From Actinoplanes utahensis (GTDB lineage: Bacteria; Actinomycetota; Actinomycetes; Mycobacteriales; Micromonosporaceae): a stretch of DNA of 64,000 nucleotides. The notes under the pieces are model-generated. The model searched no databases. It saw only the letters and a program-made list of their open reading frames with translations, and had not been told where the DNA came from. Below are positions 15,148-24,503 of the stretch, piece after piece (position 1 is the first letter of the stretch; the number at the start of each line of letters is the position of its first letter). Location: assembly GCF_016862455.1 (NCBI RefSeq), contig NZ_BOMZ01000037.1, positions 62,001 to 126,000 on the forward strand, in the 5' to 3' direction. The translations under genes were made by a program, and so were the position numbers.

Positions 15148-16836
15148 TCAGCCGGCCGCGAGGTCGAGGGCGGCCAGATAGCCGAACGTCATCGCCGGGC
15201 CCAGGGTGGCGCCCGCGCCGGCGTAGCCACGGCCCATCACCGAGGCGGCGGCGTTACCGGCCGCGTACAAGCCGGGGATCGGGGTGCCGTCGGTCTGCAG
15301 GACCCGGGCACGCTCGTCCGTGCGCAACCCGCCCTTGGTCCCGAGATCGCCCGGCACCAGCGAGAACGCGAAGAACGGCGGCTTGCGCAGCGCGCCGAGA
15401 CACGGGTTCGGGCGCTGCCGGGGGTCACCGTAGTACCTGTCGTACGCCGAATCGCCGCGCCCGAAATCCTCGTCCCGCCCGCTCGCCGCGAACCCGGTGA
15501 ACCGCTCCACCGTCTCCCGCAGCGCCCCCGCCGGCACCCCGATCCGCTGCGCCAGCCCGTCCAGCGAACCCGCCCGGTGCGCGACGCCCGCGTCGAACCA
15601 GCGGCGCGGCAGTGGCGCCCGCGGCGGGTGCCCGGCGAACAGGTACCGGTCCCGGTAGGTCCGGTCGGTGATCAGCCAGGCCGGCAGATGCGTCCCGGAG
15701 CCGGTGCGGCCGAGCATGACATGGACGACGTCGACGTACGGCGCGGCCTCGTTGACGAACCGCCGCCCGGAGCCGTCGACGATCAGGCTGCCCGGAAGGT
15801 TGCGTTCGGCCAGGCAGAAGTACGGTCCACCGGTCAGCGGCAGCGTCGGCCCCCACCACGCCTCGTCCATCAGGTCGAGCGCCGCCCCGAGCCGCCGCCC
15901 CGCCTCGATGCCGTCCCCGGTGTTCCCGGCCGCCCCGACCGTCCACTCCGCCCCGAGCCCCTGATGCCGCCGCCGCATCGCCTCGTTGTGCTCGAACCCG
16001 CCGCTGGCCAGCACGACTCCGCGCCGGGCCCGCAGCCGCCGCTCGCCGGTCGTCCCCGCCTCGCCGCGCTGCCGTGACCCGCTCGCCTCCTGACCGGGCC
16101 GGCTGCTCTCCTCGACCCGGTCGCCGGCCTCGCGGCTTCGTGGGCCGCTTGGTCCGGCGACCACCCCGGTGACCCGGCCCCGCTCGACGATCAGGCTGCT
16201 CATCGGAGTACCGAGGAGAACCGGCACGTTCGCGGCCCGCAGCCCCGCCCGTAGCCCGGCCGCGAGCGCCTGGCCCATGGTCAGCCGGCGTCCGCGGAGC
16301 CGCCCGGCGGCCAGTCTCACCGCGGTCAGCATCGACCGCGGATGCCGCAACCCCAGCGACAGCCACCGGTAGTCGACCGCGGTGACCGCCATGCCGTTCG
16401 GTGCGGCCCGGTACGGCGCGGCGAGCGTCCCCAGATCCGCCGCCACCTCGTGGACGGGCAGCGGCCGCGGCTCGACGGTCCGTCCTTCGGCGAGCCCGCC
16501 GGGCGCCTCGGGGTGATAGTCGGGATAGCCCGGCACCCGCGCGAACTCCAACGGCGTGTGCTCGCGGACGAACGCCAGCACGTCGGGCCCGTACTTGAGG
16601 AACGCATCGCGCCGGCTCGCCGACACTTCGGCACCTGCAACGTGTTGCAGGTATGTCGCCGCCTCCGGCCCCGGCAGCCACAGGCCGCCGCCGGAGCGCG
16701 CCGTCGATCCGCCGTACGTCGCCGCGCCGTCGATGACCACGACCTTGAGCCCTTGATGGGCGGCGGCGAGCGCCGCGGTCATCCCGCCCCCGCCGCAGCC
16801 GACCACGACGATGTCGAACTCCTCCTCGGTAATCAC
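15148..16836 (-). CDS. kstD: 3-ketosteroid delta1-dehydrogenase (second copy)
   Basis: A 562-residue KstD-family flavoprotein. It opens with FDIVVVGCGGGGMTAALAAAHQG and has YGGSTARSGGGLWLP, GNTGDGIEAG, VNEAAPYVDVVHVM, DSAYDRYYGDP, PGDLGTKGGL and GLYAAGNAAASVMG. Two features differ from the first copy: PGYPDYHPEAPGG has His where the first copy has a second Tyr, and residues about 230-265 hold a polar Arg/Glu/Ser-rich insertion before the second FAD-contact region. The GTG start directly abuts a KstR box and has no ribosome-binding site, so a leaderless message is likely. Its place opposite hsaE-G-F matches mycobacterial kstD next to hsaEFG. Substrate range relative to copy one is unknown. Confidence 0.9.
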   Translation of the reverse strand: MITEEEFDIVVVGCGGGGMTAALAAAHQGLKVVVIDGAATYGGSTARSGGGLWLPGPEAATYLQHVAGAEVSASRRDAFLKYGPDVLAFVREHTPLEFARVPGYPDYHPEAPGGLAEGRTVEPRPLPVHEVAADLGTLAAPYRAAPNGMAVTAVDYRWLSLGLRHPRSMLTAVRLAAGRLRGRRLTMGQALAAGLRAGLRAANVPVLLGTPMSSLIVERGRVTGVVAGPSGPRSREAGDRVEESSRPGQEASGSRQRGEAGTTGERRLRARRGVVLASGGFEHNEAMRRRHQGLGAEWTVGAAGNTGDGIEAGRRLGAALDLMDEAWWGPTLPLTGGPYFCLAERNLPGSLIVDGSGRRFVNEAAPYVDVVHVMLGRTGSGTHLPAWLITDRTYRDRYLFAGHPPRAPLPRRWFDAGVAHRAGSLDGLAQRIGVPAGALRETVERFTGFAASGRDEDFGRGDSAYDRYYGDPRQRPNPCLGALRKPPFFAFSLVPGDLGTKGGLRTDERARVLQTDGTPIPGLYAAGNAAASVMGRGYAGAGATLGPAMTFGYLAALDLAAG

Positions 16837-16850
16837 TAGAACAGGTTATA
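16837..16850. promoter_or_regulatory. KstR box touching the second kstD start
   Basis: TAGAACAGGTTATA fits TNNAACNNGTTNNA. It ends at the base before the GTG start of the minus-strand kstD and lies 141 bp from the plus-strand flavoprotein gene. On the minus strand TATAAC within the box could be the -10 element of a leaderless promoter. Confidence 0.87.
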
Positions 16851-16886
16851 GTTATCAGGCTCGATCGCCTAGCCGTCCGTGTGCAC

Positions 16887-16959
16887 CGCCCGCTTCGCCG
16901 TCGCCCGCTGTCGTCCGTTGTCGTCCGTCGCCCGCTTCGCCGTCGCCCGCTGTCGTCCG
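16887..16959. repeat. Two-copy 31-bp direct repeat upstream of the flavoprotein gene
   Basis: Identical 31-bp units at 16887-16917 and 16929-16959, 42 bp apart, are built from GCCCGC, TCGCCG and TGTCGTCCG blocks; smaller copies of TCGTCCG lie between and after them. The repeat lies in the leader between the KstR box and ATG 16992. No function is evident. Confidence 0.8.
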
Positions 16960-16991
16960 CCGCCGTTCGCATTCGTCCGTAGGAGGCCCGC

Positions 16992-18851
16992 ATGGAGAAG
17001 CCGGCCACCGTCGTCGTGGTGGGCTTCGGCGCCGCCGGAGCGTGCGCCGCGATCGAGGCCGCCGAAGCCGGGGCCGAGGTGCTGGTCATCGACCGCTTCC
17101 ACGGCGGCGGCGCCACCGCCATCTCGGGCGGCGTCGTCTATGCGGGCGGCGGGACGCGCCAGCAGCGCGCCGCGGGTGTCACCGACGACCCCGCCGCGAT
17201 GTACGCCTACCTGCGCCACGAAGTCCGCGACGCCGTGTCGCCCGCCACGCTCCGGCGCTTCTGCGACGAATCCGCCGACATGCTGGCCTGGCTGGAGGAG
17301 CACGGCGTCCCGTTCGGCGCGCGCCTGTGCCCGTACAAGACCTCCTATCCCGCCGACCGCCACTACCTGTACCAATCCGGCAGCGAACACGCCTACCCCG
17401 ACCCCGCTCCCCGCGGCCACCGCACGTTCGCCCGCGGCACCTCCGGCGGTCTCCTGCACGCCCGCCTCGCCGAAGCGGCCCGCTCCCGGCGGATCCGCTT
17501 CCTCCCGCAGACCCGAGCCGCATCCCTCCACTGGACCACCCCTGCCGTAATCGCGACCGGAACCGGCCGGCCCGGGACGGACACTCCCGGCCGGGGAACC
17601 TCTCCGGAGCGGCGGATCGCCGGTGTCGTCTGCCGTACGTTGCGGGACGCTCCGGGCTGGGCTCGGCTCGCGCACCGGACGTTGCATCGCCTGTCGGTCA
17701 AGCCGGGGGTCTATCTGCCGGCGTTCGGGCGGATGCTGCACCGCTGGACGGCCCGGATCGAGGACCGGCACGGCCGCGCACTGCACCTCAGGGCCGACGC
17801 GGTGGTGCTCGCCGCGGGTGGGTTCGTGTTCGACCGGGAGATGATGCGCGAGCACGCGCCCGGCTATCGCGGGCTGCGGCTGGGCACCCCGGGCGACGAC
17901 GGCTCCGGAATCCGGCTGGGAACGGCGGCCGGCGCGGGCACCCGCCACCTGGACCGGATCACCATCTGGCGGTTCCTCACCCCGCCGTCGGCGCTGCTCG
18001 GCGGGATCCTCGTCGACCGGGACGGCCGGCGGGTCTGCGACGAGTCCCGCTACGGCGCGGCGATCGGCGAAGCCGTCCGCCGCTGCCCCGGCGGCCGGGC
18101 CTGGCTGCTGGTGGACGCGACGATCCTCGCCGAGGCGCGTCGCCAGATCGGCACACAGACACTCTGGTTCCAGCGTCTGCAGATGTGGTGGCTGCTCACC
18201 GCGCACCGGACCACGGCGCCGACCCTGGCGGATCTCGCCCGCCGGACCGGCCTGGACCCGGACGGCCTGGCCGCAACGGTCGACGCCTACCACGCGGGGC
18301 AGGCCGGAGCGCGGTCCGCGGCGGACGATCGAGCGCCCGGCGCGTCCCCGGATGCGGACGGCCGTGTCCCAGGCGTGGGCGGCGGTGCCGCAGGGGTGAG
18401 CGGCGATGTTCCGGGCGTCGGTGGCCGTGCCGCAGGGGTGGGCGGCGGTGATCCGGGTGTGGGCGGTGGTGACTCGGGGGTGGGCGGTCGTGACCCGGCC
18501 GGCAAACCGGCGGCTCTGTCGCGGCCACTCGTCACGGGGCCGTTCTCGGCGCTGGACGTGTCGCTGCGGACGTCGCCCGCGCCGATGCTGACGCTCGGCG
18601 GGCTCACCGTGGACGAGGCGACGGGCCAGGCGCTGCGGCCGGACGGAACCGTGATCCCGGGGCTCTACGCCGCGGGGCGTACCGCGTCGGGGATCTGTTC
18701 CGGCTCCTACGTCAGTGGTCTCTCCCTCGCCGACTGTGTGTTCTCCGGCCGCCGAGCCGGCCGGCACGCCGGCGGTGGCGGGGCCCGGGTCGCTCGGGTC
18801 CGGCCGGGGAACAGCGACGAGCAGGGGAGTGGGCGTGGTCACCGAGAATGA
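16992..18851 (+). CDS. KstD-like FAD-binding dehydrogenase
   Basis: A 619-residue flavoprotein of the fumarate reductase/KstD superfamily. The FAD motif is VVVVGFGAAGACAAIEAAEAG, followed by GGGATAISGGVVYAGGGT, a LAAGGFVFDREMM motif, LVDRDGRRVCDESRYG, and the C-terminal FAD contact GLYAAGRTASGICSGSYVSGLSLADCVFSGRRAG. It differs from true KstDs in the substrate-side motifs, so the steroid position it oxidises is unknown; a delta4-dehydrogenase or related role is possible. Residues about 455-500 are a low-complexity Gly/Val insertion (GVGGG-type repeats, DNA near 18360-18495). ATG 16992 has GGAGG. It leads the hsaE-G-F operon and overlaps hsaE by 17 bp. Confidence 0.85.
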   Translation: MEKPATVVVVGFGAAGACAAIEAAEAGAEVLVIDRFHGGGATAISGGVVYAGGGTRQQRAAGVTDDPAAMYAYLRHEVRDAVSPATLRRFCDESADMLAWLEEHGVPFGARLCPYKTSYPADRHYLYQSGSEHAYPDPAPRGHRTFARGTSGGLLHARLAEAARSRRIRFLPQTRAASLHWTTPAVIATGTGRPGTDTPGRGTSPERRIAGVVCRTLRDAPGWARLAHRTLHRLSVKPGVYLPAFGRMLHRWTARIEDRHGRALHLRADAVVLAAGGFVFDREMMREHAPGYRGLRLGTPGDDGSGIRLGTAAGAGTRHLDRITIWRFLTPPSALLGGILVDRDGRRVCDESRYGAAIGEAVRRCPGGRAWLLVDATILAEARRQIGTQTLWFQRLQMWWLLTAHRTTAPTLADLARRTGLDPDGLAATVDAYHAGQAGARSAADDRAPGASPDADGRVPGVGGGAAGVSGDVPGVGGRAAGVGGGDPGVGGGDSGVGGRDPAGKPAALSRPLVTGPFSALDVSLRTSPAPMLTLGGLTVDEATGQALRPDGTVIPGLYAAGRTASGICSGSYVSGLSLADCVFSGRRAGRHAGGGGARVARVRPGNSDEQGSGRGHRE

Positions 18852-19620
18852 ACTGTGGGAGCTGGCGGACCGCCTATGGGTTGCGGAGCGGGAGCGGGCG
18901 CCGATCCCGCCGCTCGTGCGGGACCATCCGGGGCTCGGGGCGGCGGAGGCGTACGCGATCCAGCTCCACAACATCCGGCGGCGCGGTGTGCCGGTCGTCG
19001 GGCACAAGGTCGGCCTCTCGTCGAAGGCGATGCAGGAGATGATGGGCGTCGACGAGCCGGACTACGGGCATCTGCTCGCCGACATGCGCCTGTCCGAGGA
19101 CGAGCCGGTGGACGTCTCGCGGTACTGCTTCCCGCGGGTGGAGATCGAGGTGGCGTTCCTGCTCGGCGACGACCTGCCGGGGGAGGACTGCACCGAGGAG
19201 GACGTGCTCGCGGCGACCGAGGCGTTCGCCCCGTCGATCGAGCTGATCGACAGCCGGATCACCGACTGGCGGATCAGTCTGGCGGACACGATCGCTGACA
19301 ACGCGTCGTCCGCGGGCTTCGTGGTGGGTGCTTCCCGCGTACCACCGCAAGCAGTTGATCCTCGCGGCATCGCCGCGGTCCTGCGACGCGGACCGGACGT
19401 GGTGGCGGCGGGCCGGTCGGACGCCGTGCTCGGGAATCCGGTGACGGCGGTGGCGTGGCTGGCGCGGACCGTGGCGAGGTTCGGGGTGCGGCTGCGTGCG
19501 GGGCATCTGATCCTGCCGGGGGCGTGCGCGCGGGCCGTGGACGTTCATGCGGGCGACGGGTTCCGCGCCGAGTTCGACGGGCTCGGCGAGGTGCGGTTGG
19601 CATTCGGGGAGGGACGTTGA
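18835..19620 (+). CDS. hsaE: 2-hydroxypenta-2,4-dienoate hydratase HsaE
   Basis: A 261-residue hydratase of the MhpD/fumarylacetoacetate-hydrolase fold, which adds water to the C5-type dienoate released by HsaD. Family motifs are visible: [49 protein letters not shown] (metal-binding glutamates), [26 protein letters not shown] and [17 protein letters not shown] 18835 is chosen because GGGGAG lies 5 bp upstream. The start lies inside the end of the flavoprotein gene, and the stop overlaps the TTG of hsaG (TTGA), so translation of the three genes is coupled. Confidence 0.92.
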   Translation: MVTENELWELADRLWVAERERAPIPPLVRDHPGLGAAEAYAIQLHNIRRRGVPVVGHKVGLSSKAMQEMMGVDEPDYGHLLADMRLSEDEPVDVSRYCFPRVEIEVAFLLGDDLPGEDCTEEDVLAATEAFAPSIELIDSRITDWRISLADTIADNASSAGFVVGASRVPPQAVDPRGIAAVLRRGPDVVAAGRSDAVLGNPVTAVAWLARTVARFGVRLRAGHLILPGACARAVDVHAGDGFRAEFDGLGEVRLAFGEGR

Positions 19621-20486
19621 AGGCGGCGATCGTGGGGTCGGGCAACATCGGGACCGACCTGATGTACAAGCTGCTGCGGTCGACGATCATCGAGCCGCGC
19701 TGGATGGCCGGCGCCGATCCGGCGAGCCCGGGGCTGCGGCGGGCCGCGGAGGCGGGCCTGGAGACCGGGACCGGCGGGGTGGACTGGCTCCTCGGCCGGG
19801 ATCCGCTGCCGGACATCGTGTTCGAGGCGACGTCGGCGGCGGTGCACCGGGCGAACGCGCCGCGGTACGCCGAGGCGGGGATCCGGGCGATCGATCTGAC
19901 CCCGGCGGCGGTCGGCCCGGCGGTGGTGCCGGAGGTCAACCTCGGTGCGCACCGGGACGCCGCCAACCTCAATCTGATCACCTGCGGCGGGCAGGCGACG
20001 ATCCCGATGGTGCAGGCGGTGTCGCGGGTGACGCCGGTCGGCTACGCGGAGATCGTCGCGACCGTGGCCTCGGTGTCGGCGGGGCCGGGGACCCGGGCGA
20101 ACATCGACGAGTTCACCCGGGTGACGAGCCGTGGCCTGGAGACGATCGGGGGAGCGGCGCGCGGCAAGGCGATCATCGTGCTGAACCCCGCCGACCCGCC
20201 CTTGATCATGCGGGACACGATCTTCTGCGCTGTCTCGCCGTCAGCTGATCTCGATGCGGTCCGCACGTCGATCAGCGACCGGGTCGCCGAGATCGCGATG
20301 TATGTGCCGGGGTACCGGCTGCTGGACGAGCCGCAGTTCGACGCGGTGGGCGACCGGACGATGCGGGTCGGGATCTTCGTGGAGATCGAGGGCGCCGGCG
20401 ACTTCCTGCCGCGGTACGCCGGGAACCTGGACATCATGACCGCGGCGGCGACCAGAGTGGGTGAGTGCCTTGCGCAAGGACGGTGA
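19617..20486 (+). CDS. hsaG: Acylating acetaldehyde/propionaldehyde dehydrogenase HsaG
   Basis: A 289-residue CoA-acylating aldehyde dehydrogenase (BphJ/MhpF family) that turns the aldehyde from HsaF into acyl-CoA. The NAD-binding motif is [16 protein letters not shown], the catalytic cysteine is Cys123 in [13 protein letters not shown], and the C-terminal dimerisation/aldolase-contact part includes [15 protein letters not shown]. Start is TTG 19617 with GGGAGGG upstream, overlapping the hsaE stop. HsaG and HsaF form a channelling complex in related pathways; their genes overlap by 26 bp. Confidence 0.93.
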   Translation: MKAAIVGSGNIGTDLMYKLLRSTIIEPRWMAGADPASPGLRRAAEAGLETGTGGVDWLLGRDPLPDIVFEATSAAVHRANAPRYAEAGIRAIDLTPAAVGPAVVPEVNLGAHRDAANLNLITCGGQATIPMVQAVSRVTPVGYAEIVATVASVSAGPGTRANIDEFTRVTSRGLETIGGAARGKAIIVLNPADPPLIMRDTIFCAVSPSADLDAVRTSISDRVAEIAMYVPGYRLLDEPQFDAVGDRTMRVGIFVEIEGAGDFLPRYAGNLDIMTAAATRVGECLAQGR

Positions 20487-21549
20487 ATCCGGCTGGTCCT
20501 CCAGGCTGTCTCGGAGCGCGGGAGACAGCCCGGAGAACCAGCCGGAGGTTGATCTCAGAATCACGGACTCGACGTTGCGGGACGGGTCGCACGCCAAACG
20601 GCACCAGTTCACCGTCGACGAGGTGACCGCGGTGGTACGGGCGCTCGACGACGCGGGCGTGCCGGTCATCGAGGTGACCCACGGGGACGGACTGGGCGGG
20701 TCGTCGTTCACCTACGGGCTCAGCCGCACGCCCGAACAGGAGCTGATCAGCGCCGCGGTCCGCACGGCCACCCGCGCGCGGATCGCCTTCCTGATGCTGC
20801 CGGGCGTGGGCGTTCTCGACGACATCCGGGCGGCGGCGGCCAACGGCGCCACCGTCTGCCGGATCGCCACCCACTGCACCGAGGCCGACATCGCCGTTCA
20901 GCACTTCGGGATCGCCCGCGACCTGGGCCTGGAGACGGTCGGTTTCCTGATGATGGCCCACTCGATTGAGCCGGACCGGCTGGCCGATCAGGCCCGGATC
21001 ATGGCCGACGCCGGCTGCCAGTGCGTGTACGTCGTCGACTCGGCGGGCGCGCTCGTCCTCGATCAGGTCAGCGACCGGGTGTCCGCCCTGGTCGCCGAAC
21101 TCGGCGACGACGCGCAGGTGGGCTTCCACGGCCACGAGAACCTGGGTCTCGGCGTCGCCAACTCGATCCTCGCCCACCGGGCCGGCGCGCGGCAGATCGA
21201 CGGCAGCACCCGCCGGTTCGGGGCGGGCGCCGGCAACACCCCGGTGGAGGCGTTCGTGGGGGTGTGCGACAAGCTCGGCATCCGTACGGGCGTCGACTTC
21301 TTCAAGATCGTCGACGCGGCCGAGGACGTGGTCCGCCCGGTGATGCCCGACGAGTGCAAACTGGACCGGATGGCCCTGATCATGGGGTACGCCGGCGTCT
21401 ACTCCAGTTTCCTGCTGCACGCGTACACGCTCGCCCAGCGGTACGGCGTCTCCGGCGCCGAGATCCTCGTCAAGGCGGGCGAACGCCGACTCGTCGGCGG
21501 CCAGGAGGACCAGCTGATCACGATCGCCCGCGAGCTCAGCCGCAGCTGA
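20461..21549 (+). CDS. hsaF: 4-hydroxy-2-oxovalerate/-hexanoate aldolase HsaF
   Basis: A 362-residue DRE-TIM metallolyase that splits the hydroxy-oxo acid to pyruvate and an aldehyde. Key stretches are [15 protein letters not shown] (catalytic Arg and metal Asp), [49 protein letters not shown] (metal His pair) and GGQEDQLI. Compared with homologues it has about 30 extra residues before the first motif; GTG 20461 is the only start I can support inside that lead besides TTG 20470. It is the last gene of the operon; a minus-strand gene converges 28 bp after its stop. Confidence 0.93.
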   Translation: MSALRKDGESGWSSRLSRSAGDSPENQPEVDLRITDSTLRDGSHAKRHQFTVDEVTAVVRALDDAGVPVIEVTHGDGLGGSSFTYGLSRTPEQELISAAVRTATRARIAFLMLPGVGVLDDIRAAAANGATVCRIATHCTEADIAVQHFGIARDLGLETVGFLMMAHSIEPDRLADQARIMADAGCQCVYVVDSAGALVLDQVSDRVSALVAELGDDAQVGFHGHENLGLGVANSILAHRAGARQIDGSTRRFGAGAGNTPVEAFVGVCDKLGIRTGVDFFKIVDAAEDVVRPVMPDECKLDRMALIMGYAGVYSSFLLHAYTLAQRYGVSGAEILVKAGERRLVGGQEDQLITIARELSRS

Positions 21550-21577
21550 CCGGCGCGCGAGTGTCGCCTGCGGCCAC

Positions 21578-22282
21578 TCAGATCGGTTCGCGGACCACGC
21601 CGCGGATCGGGTTGCTGCCCTCGGTGATCCAGTTGACCGTGAAGACCTGGGTCCGGGCGCCGGCCTCCGGGTAGGGCCACGGCGTGATCTCGTCCAGGTC
21701 GGTCCAGATGCTCGGTTCGTGGTCGTCCGGTGGCACCCACAGCGACGGCTGATCGGCCCGGCAGTTGCCGCCGCTGCCCTCCTGCCAGGGGAAGGTCCCG
21801 TGCCGGTCCGGCCATACCAGCTGCACGATCGGCAGCGGCGGTTCCCGGTAGAAGTTCAGTGCGGACCCGAGCAGCCGCGGATACCAGGCGGGCTGCACGG
21901 GGCGTACCGCCAGGGGGAAACCGCGCAGCACCTTCTCGACCGGCCGGTCGAGCCGTAGCGGCCGGCCCTTCTTGATCCGTTTACCGAGCCGATTGACCCA
22001 GGCCTGCATGTCCCGCAGGCCCAGACCGAACATCGCGACTTCCGGACTGCCGTACGTGTGCCACAGCCCCACGGTGAACACCCACGCCGGGACGTCGTCG
22101 TGCGCGCCGATCCCGACGACACTCCAGCCGTGTTTCTCCACCAGCCGTGCGGTGGCGTCGCGCCAGCCGAGGCAGCCGTCGTCGTCCACGTCGGGTGCGC
22201 AGAGGTGGCAGGAACAGTCCCGTTCCGGATCGATCAGGTCGGTCACGGCCGCCGAGCCTAGAGCAACCTCGGCCGCCGGCAT
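21578..22282 (-). CDS. DUF4262 family protein
   Basis: A protein of about 234 residues with the DUF4262 layout: an N-terminal CSCHLC cysteine motif, then ATARLVEKHGWSVVGIGAHDDVPAWVFTVGLWHTYGSPEVAMFG, the family signature in which an enzyme-like alpha/beta core follows. The C-terminal part (WPDRHGTFPWQ) is a second domain often found in these proteins. No activity is known for the family. ATG 22282 sits 3 bp after the stop of the upstream gene, so the two are probably one operon; GTG 22246 is an alternative closer to the conserved part. Confidence 0.75.
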   Translation of the reverse strand: MPAAEVALGSAAVTDLIDPERDCSCHLCAPDVDDDGCLGWRDATARLVEKHGWSVVGIGAHDDVPAWVFTVGLWHTYGSPEVAMFGLGLRDMQAWVNRLGKRIKKGRPLRLDRPVEKVLRGFPLAVRPVQPAWYPRLLGSALNFYREPPLPIVQLVWPDRHGTFPWQEGSGGNCRADQPSLWVPPDDHEPSIWTDLDEITPWPYPEAGARTQVFTVNWITEGSNPIRGVVREPI

Positions 22283-22284
22283 CC

Positions 22285-23436
22285 TCAGCGGCCGCCCACG
22301 ACGTTCCCGCTCGCGCGGACCCGGGTCCACGGCAGGGCGCCGGCCCCGGCGAAATCGAAGCGCCCACCGTACGGATCCTCGTCGTCCTCATCGGTCTCGT
22401 CGGGTGCGTGCTCGGTGGCGCGGCCGAAGGCGGCCGCGACCTCCTCGGCACCGGACGCCGGCGGCCCCGGTGGCTCCCGCACCAGCATCAGGTCGCCGTC
22501 GCCGAGCGCGACGACGAGGTGGCCGGTCGCCGTGGCGGTCAGCGCGGTCACCGCCGACGTGGCGACGGGGTGCTCGATCAGCCGGCCGCCGTCCACGCGG
22601 TACTCGATCAGGATTCCGGCCGGTGTGCCGATCCAGAGCACACCGGGCACGGAACCGAACGTGGCGGCGGGACGCGCCCACGTCTGCATCTGTTCGACCC
22701 AGGCGTCCTCGAGCGGCGAACAGGAACCGGGATGCGGTTCCCCGAGCGCCAGCGCGGCGACCCGCGTCAGCGACGGAAAGGCGAAGACCTCGAGAGTGTT
22801 GTCGTACGCGTTGCCGCTGATCGCGAAGTGCCGCCCGTCCGCGCTGAAGTCCGGCGGCCGGTAGTCGTCGACGTCCAGGTGCAGGGCCCGCCGCAGGGGC
22901 CGCATCACGGCCGGCCGATCCGTGCCGGCGGTGGCGAAGACGACGAGCGTCTCCGCCTGTTCGCTGATCAGGGTGCTGACCAGGCCGCCGCCGGGAGGCG
23001 CGGTGACCCCGGTGTCCCAGCCCGCGGCGGTGGCGACGGTTCCGGAGGCGAGATCGAGCGCGGAGGAGCAGTCCCAGCCGTCCGCCCACAGAGTCCGGCC
23101 GTCGGGGCTGAACGCGAGCGCCCGGCATCCGTGGGGATCCTGGGCGATGCCCGGGACCGGGGTGACGCCCTCCGGTGTCCACAGGGCGATGCCGTCCGCG
23201 TCCGAGACCGCGAGCATCGCTTCGTGGGGATGCCAGGCGACCTCGGGCGTCATCCGATGGAACAGGTCACCGTAGGGCGGCGAGCCGGCGCCGAGCACCG
23301 CGAGCTCCCGCAGGAGCCCGTCCCGGACTTGGACAGCGGACCGGTCCGCCTCCCGCCCCGCGATCAACGGCAGCCGCGGATGACTGACGAGCCGGTCGAT
23401 GGCCGATCCGGATCGGGCGCGCGCCGAGATCTCCAC
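22285..23436 (-). CDS. WD40-like beta-propeller protein
   Basis: A 383-residue soluble protein with repeated blade-like segments: EVAWHPHEAMLAVSDADGIALW, RALAFSPDGRTLWADGW, PDFSADGRHFAISGNAYDN, TALTATATGHLVVALGDGDL. Such FSPDGR-type motifs are typical of WD40/YVTN beta-propellers, which are binding scaffolds. There is no signal peptide, so it is probably cytoplasmic. The C-terminus is acidic (DETDEDDEDP). The start is GTG 23436. The DUF4262 gene follows 3 bp downstream. The 143 bp between this gene and the kshB stop hold nothing I recognise. Confidence 0.65.
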   Translation of the reverse strand: MEISARARSGSAIDRLVSHPRLPLIAGREADRSAVQVRDGLLRELAVLGAGSPPYGDLFHRMTPEVAWHPHEAMLAVSDADGIALWTPEGVTPVPGIAQDPHGCRALAFSPDGRTLWADGWDCSSALDLASGTVATAAGWDTGVTAPPGGGLVSTLISEQAETLVVFATAGTDRPAVMRPLRRALHLDVDDYRPPDFSADGRHFAISGNAYDNTLEVFAFPSLTRVAALALGEPHPGSCSPLEDAWVEQMQTWARPAATFGSVPGVLWIGTPAGILIEYRVDGGRLIEHPVATSAVTALTATATGHLVVALGDGDLMLVREPPGPPASGAEEVAAAFGRATEHAPDETDEDDEDPYGGRFDFAGAGALPWTRVRASGNVVGGR

Positions 23437-23579
23437 GCGAACACCGTACTGGTGTTCGCCGCGAGGGAACGCTCACGCCCGCAGCCCGCGTTGCGGTCGT
23501 CAGGGCGGGAAGACCCCGCGCGGACGGCCACGGGACGGCCGGATCCCGGCGGGAACGGCGCACGGCGTACCGGAGGAAT

Positions 23580-24503
23580 TCAGTAATAGGTGACCGCGAC
23601 CGCATCGCTCGCCGGAAGCGCCTGGCAGGCCAGGGTGTAACCGTCCGCGAAGTCCTCCTCCTCGAGGATCTCGTTGTTGACCAGCGTGACCTCGCCGCTG
23701 GTCAGGCGCACCGCACACGCTCCACACTGGCCCTGGCGGCACGAATAGGGCGGATTGAGGCCCGCGTCGATGATCACGTCGAGGAGCCGTCTGCCCGCCG
23801 CCCACGGCAGCACGTGCGTCTGCCCGTCGATCGTCACCTCGGCGACGGCGTCCCGGCCGCCGCCGGACTCCAGCTCGAAGCGTTCCACCCGGATGCGTGC
23901 GGCCGGCACGCCGGCCAGCTGCAGCGCCTTCTCGGCGACCTCGACGAACGCTTCCGGTCCGCAGACGAAGGCTTCCCTCTCCGCGTACGGCGCCAGCAGC
24001 TCGCGGAGACCGTCGGCCGTGGGGACGCCCCGCTCGCTGTCCAGCCAGTGGGTCACCGGCAGCAGCCCGGCCAGCTCGTCGCCGAAGATGATGGACTCGG
24101 CGTCCCGGTTGGCGTAGATCAGGGCCCGCTCGCCCCGCACCGCCTTGACGATCCCCATGATCGGGGTGATGCCGGAGCCGCCGGCCAGCAGCAACAGGTC
24201 GTCGTCGAGCGACGCGGGCGTGAACGTGCCGGCCGGCCCGGCCACGTCGAGGAGGTCCCCGGCCCGCACGTGGTCACCGATCCAGTTGGAGACCCGGCCG
24301 CCGGCCATCCGCTTCACGGTGATCTTCGGTGGCTCGCCGGTGCCGGGCGCGCTGGCGAGGGAGTAGCAGCGCGCCCCGGCCGGGGTGCGGACCGTCAGGT
24401 ACTGCCCGGGACGGTAGTCGAACGCGGTCGCGAGGATCAGCGAGATCGCGTCGGCGGTCTCGGTGACGACCTCGCTGACCCGGACCGCCTGGAACTCCGG
24501 CAT
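23580..24503 (-). CDS. kshB: 3-ketosteroid 9alpha-hydroxylase reductase KshB
   Basis: A 307-residue ferredoxin reductase that feeds electrons from NADH to KshA. The FAD-binding motif is RCYSLASAP (residues about 45-55), the NAD part has LLAGGSGITPIMGIVKAV and AFVCGPEAFVE, and the C-terminal plant-type [2Fe-2S] domain has CRQGQCGACAVRL with the fourth cysteine in YTLACQA. The order FAD-NAD-[2Fe-2S] is that of KshB. Its ATG overlaps the stop of the small upstream gene by 1 bp (TGATG), so kshA, the small gene and kshB are one operon behind the KstR box at 26071. Confidence 0.94.
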   Translation of the reverse strand: MPEFQAVRVSEVVTETADAISLILATAFDYRPGQYLTVRTPAGARCYSLASAPGTGEPPKITVKRMAGGRVSNWIGDHVRAGDLLDVAGPAGTFTPASLDDDLLLLAGGSGITPIMGIVKAVRGERALIYANRDAESIIFGDELAGLLPVTHWLDSERGVPTADGLRELLAPYAEREAFVCGPEAFVEVAEKALQLAGVPAARIRVERFELESGGGRDAVAEVTIDGQTHVLPWAAGRRLLDVIIDAGLNPPYSCRQGQCGACAVRLTSGEVTLVNNEILEEEDFADGYTLACQALPASDAVAVTYY

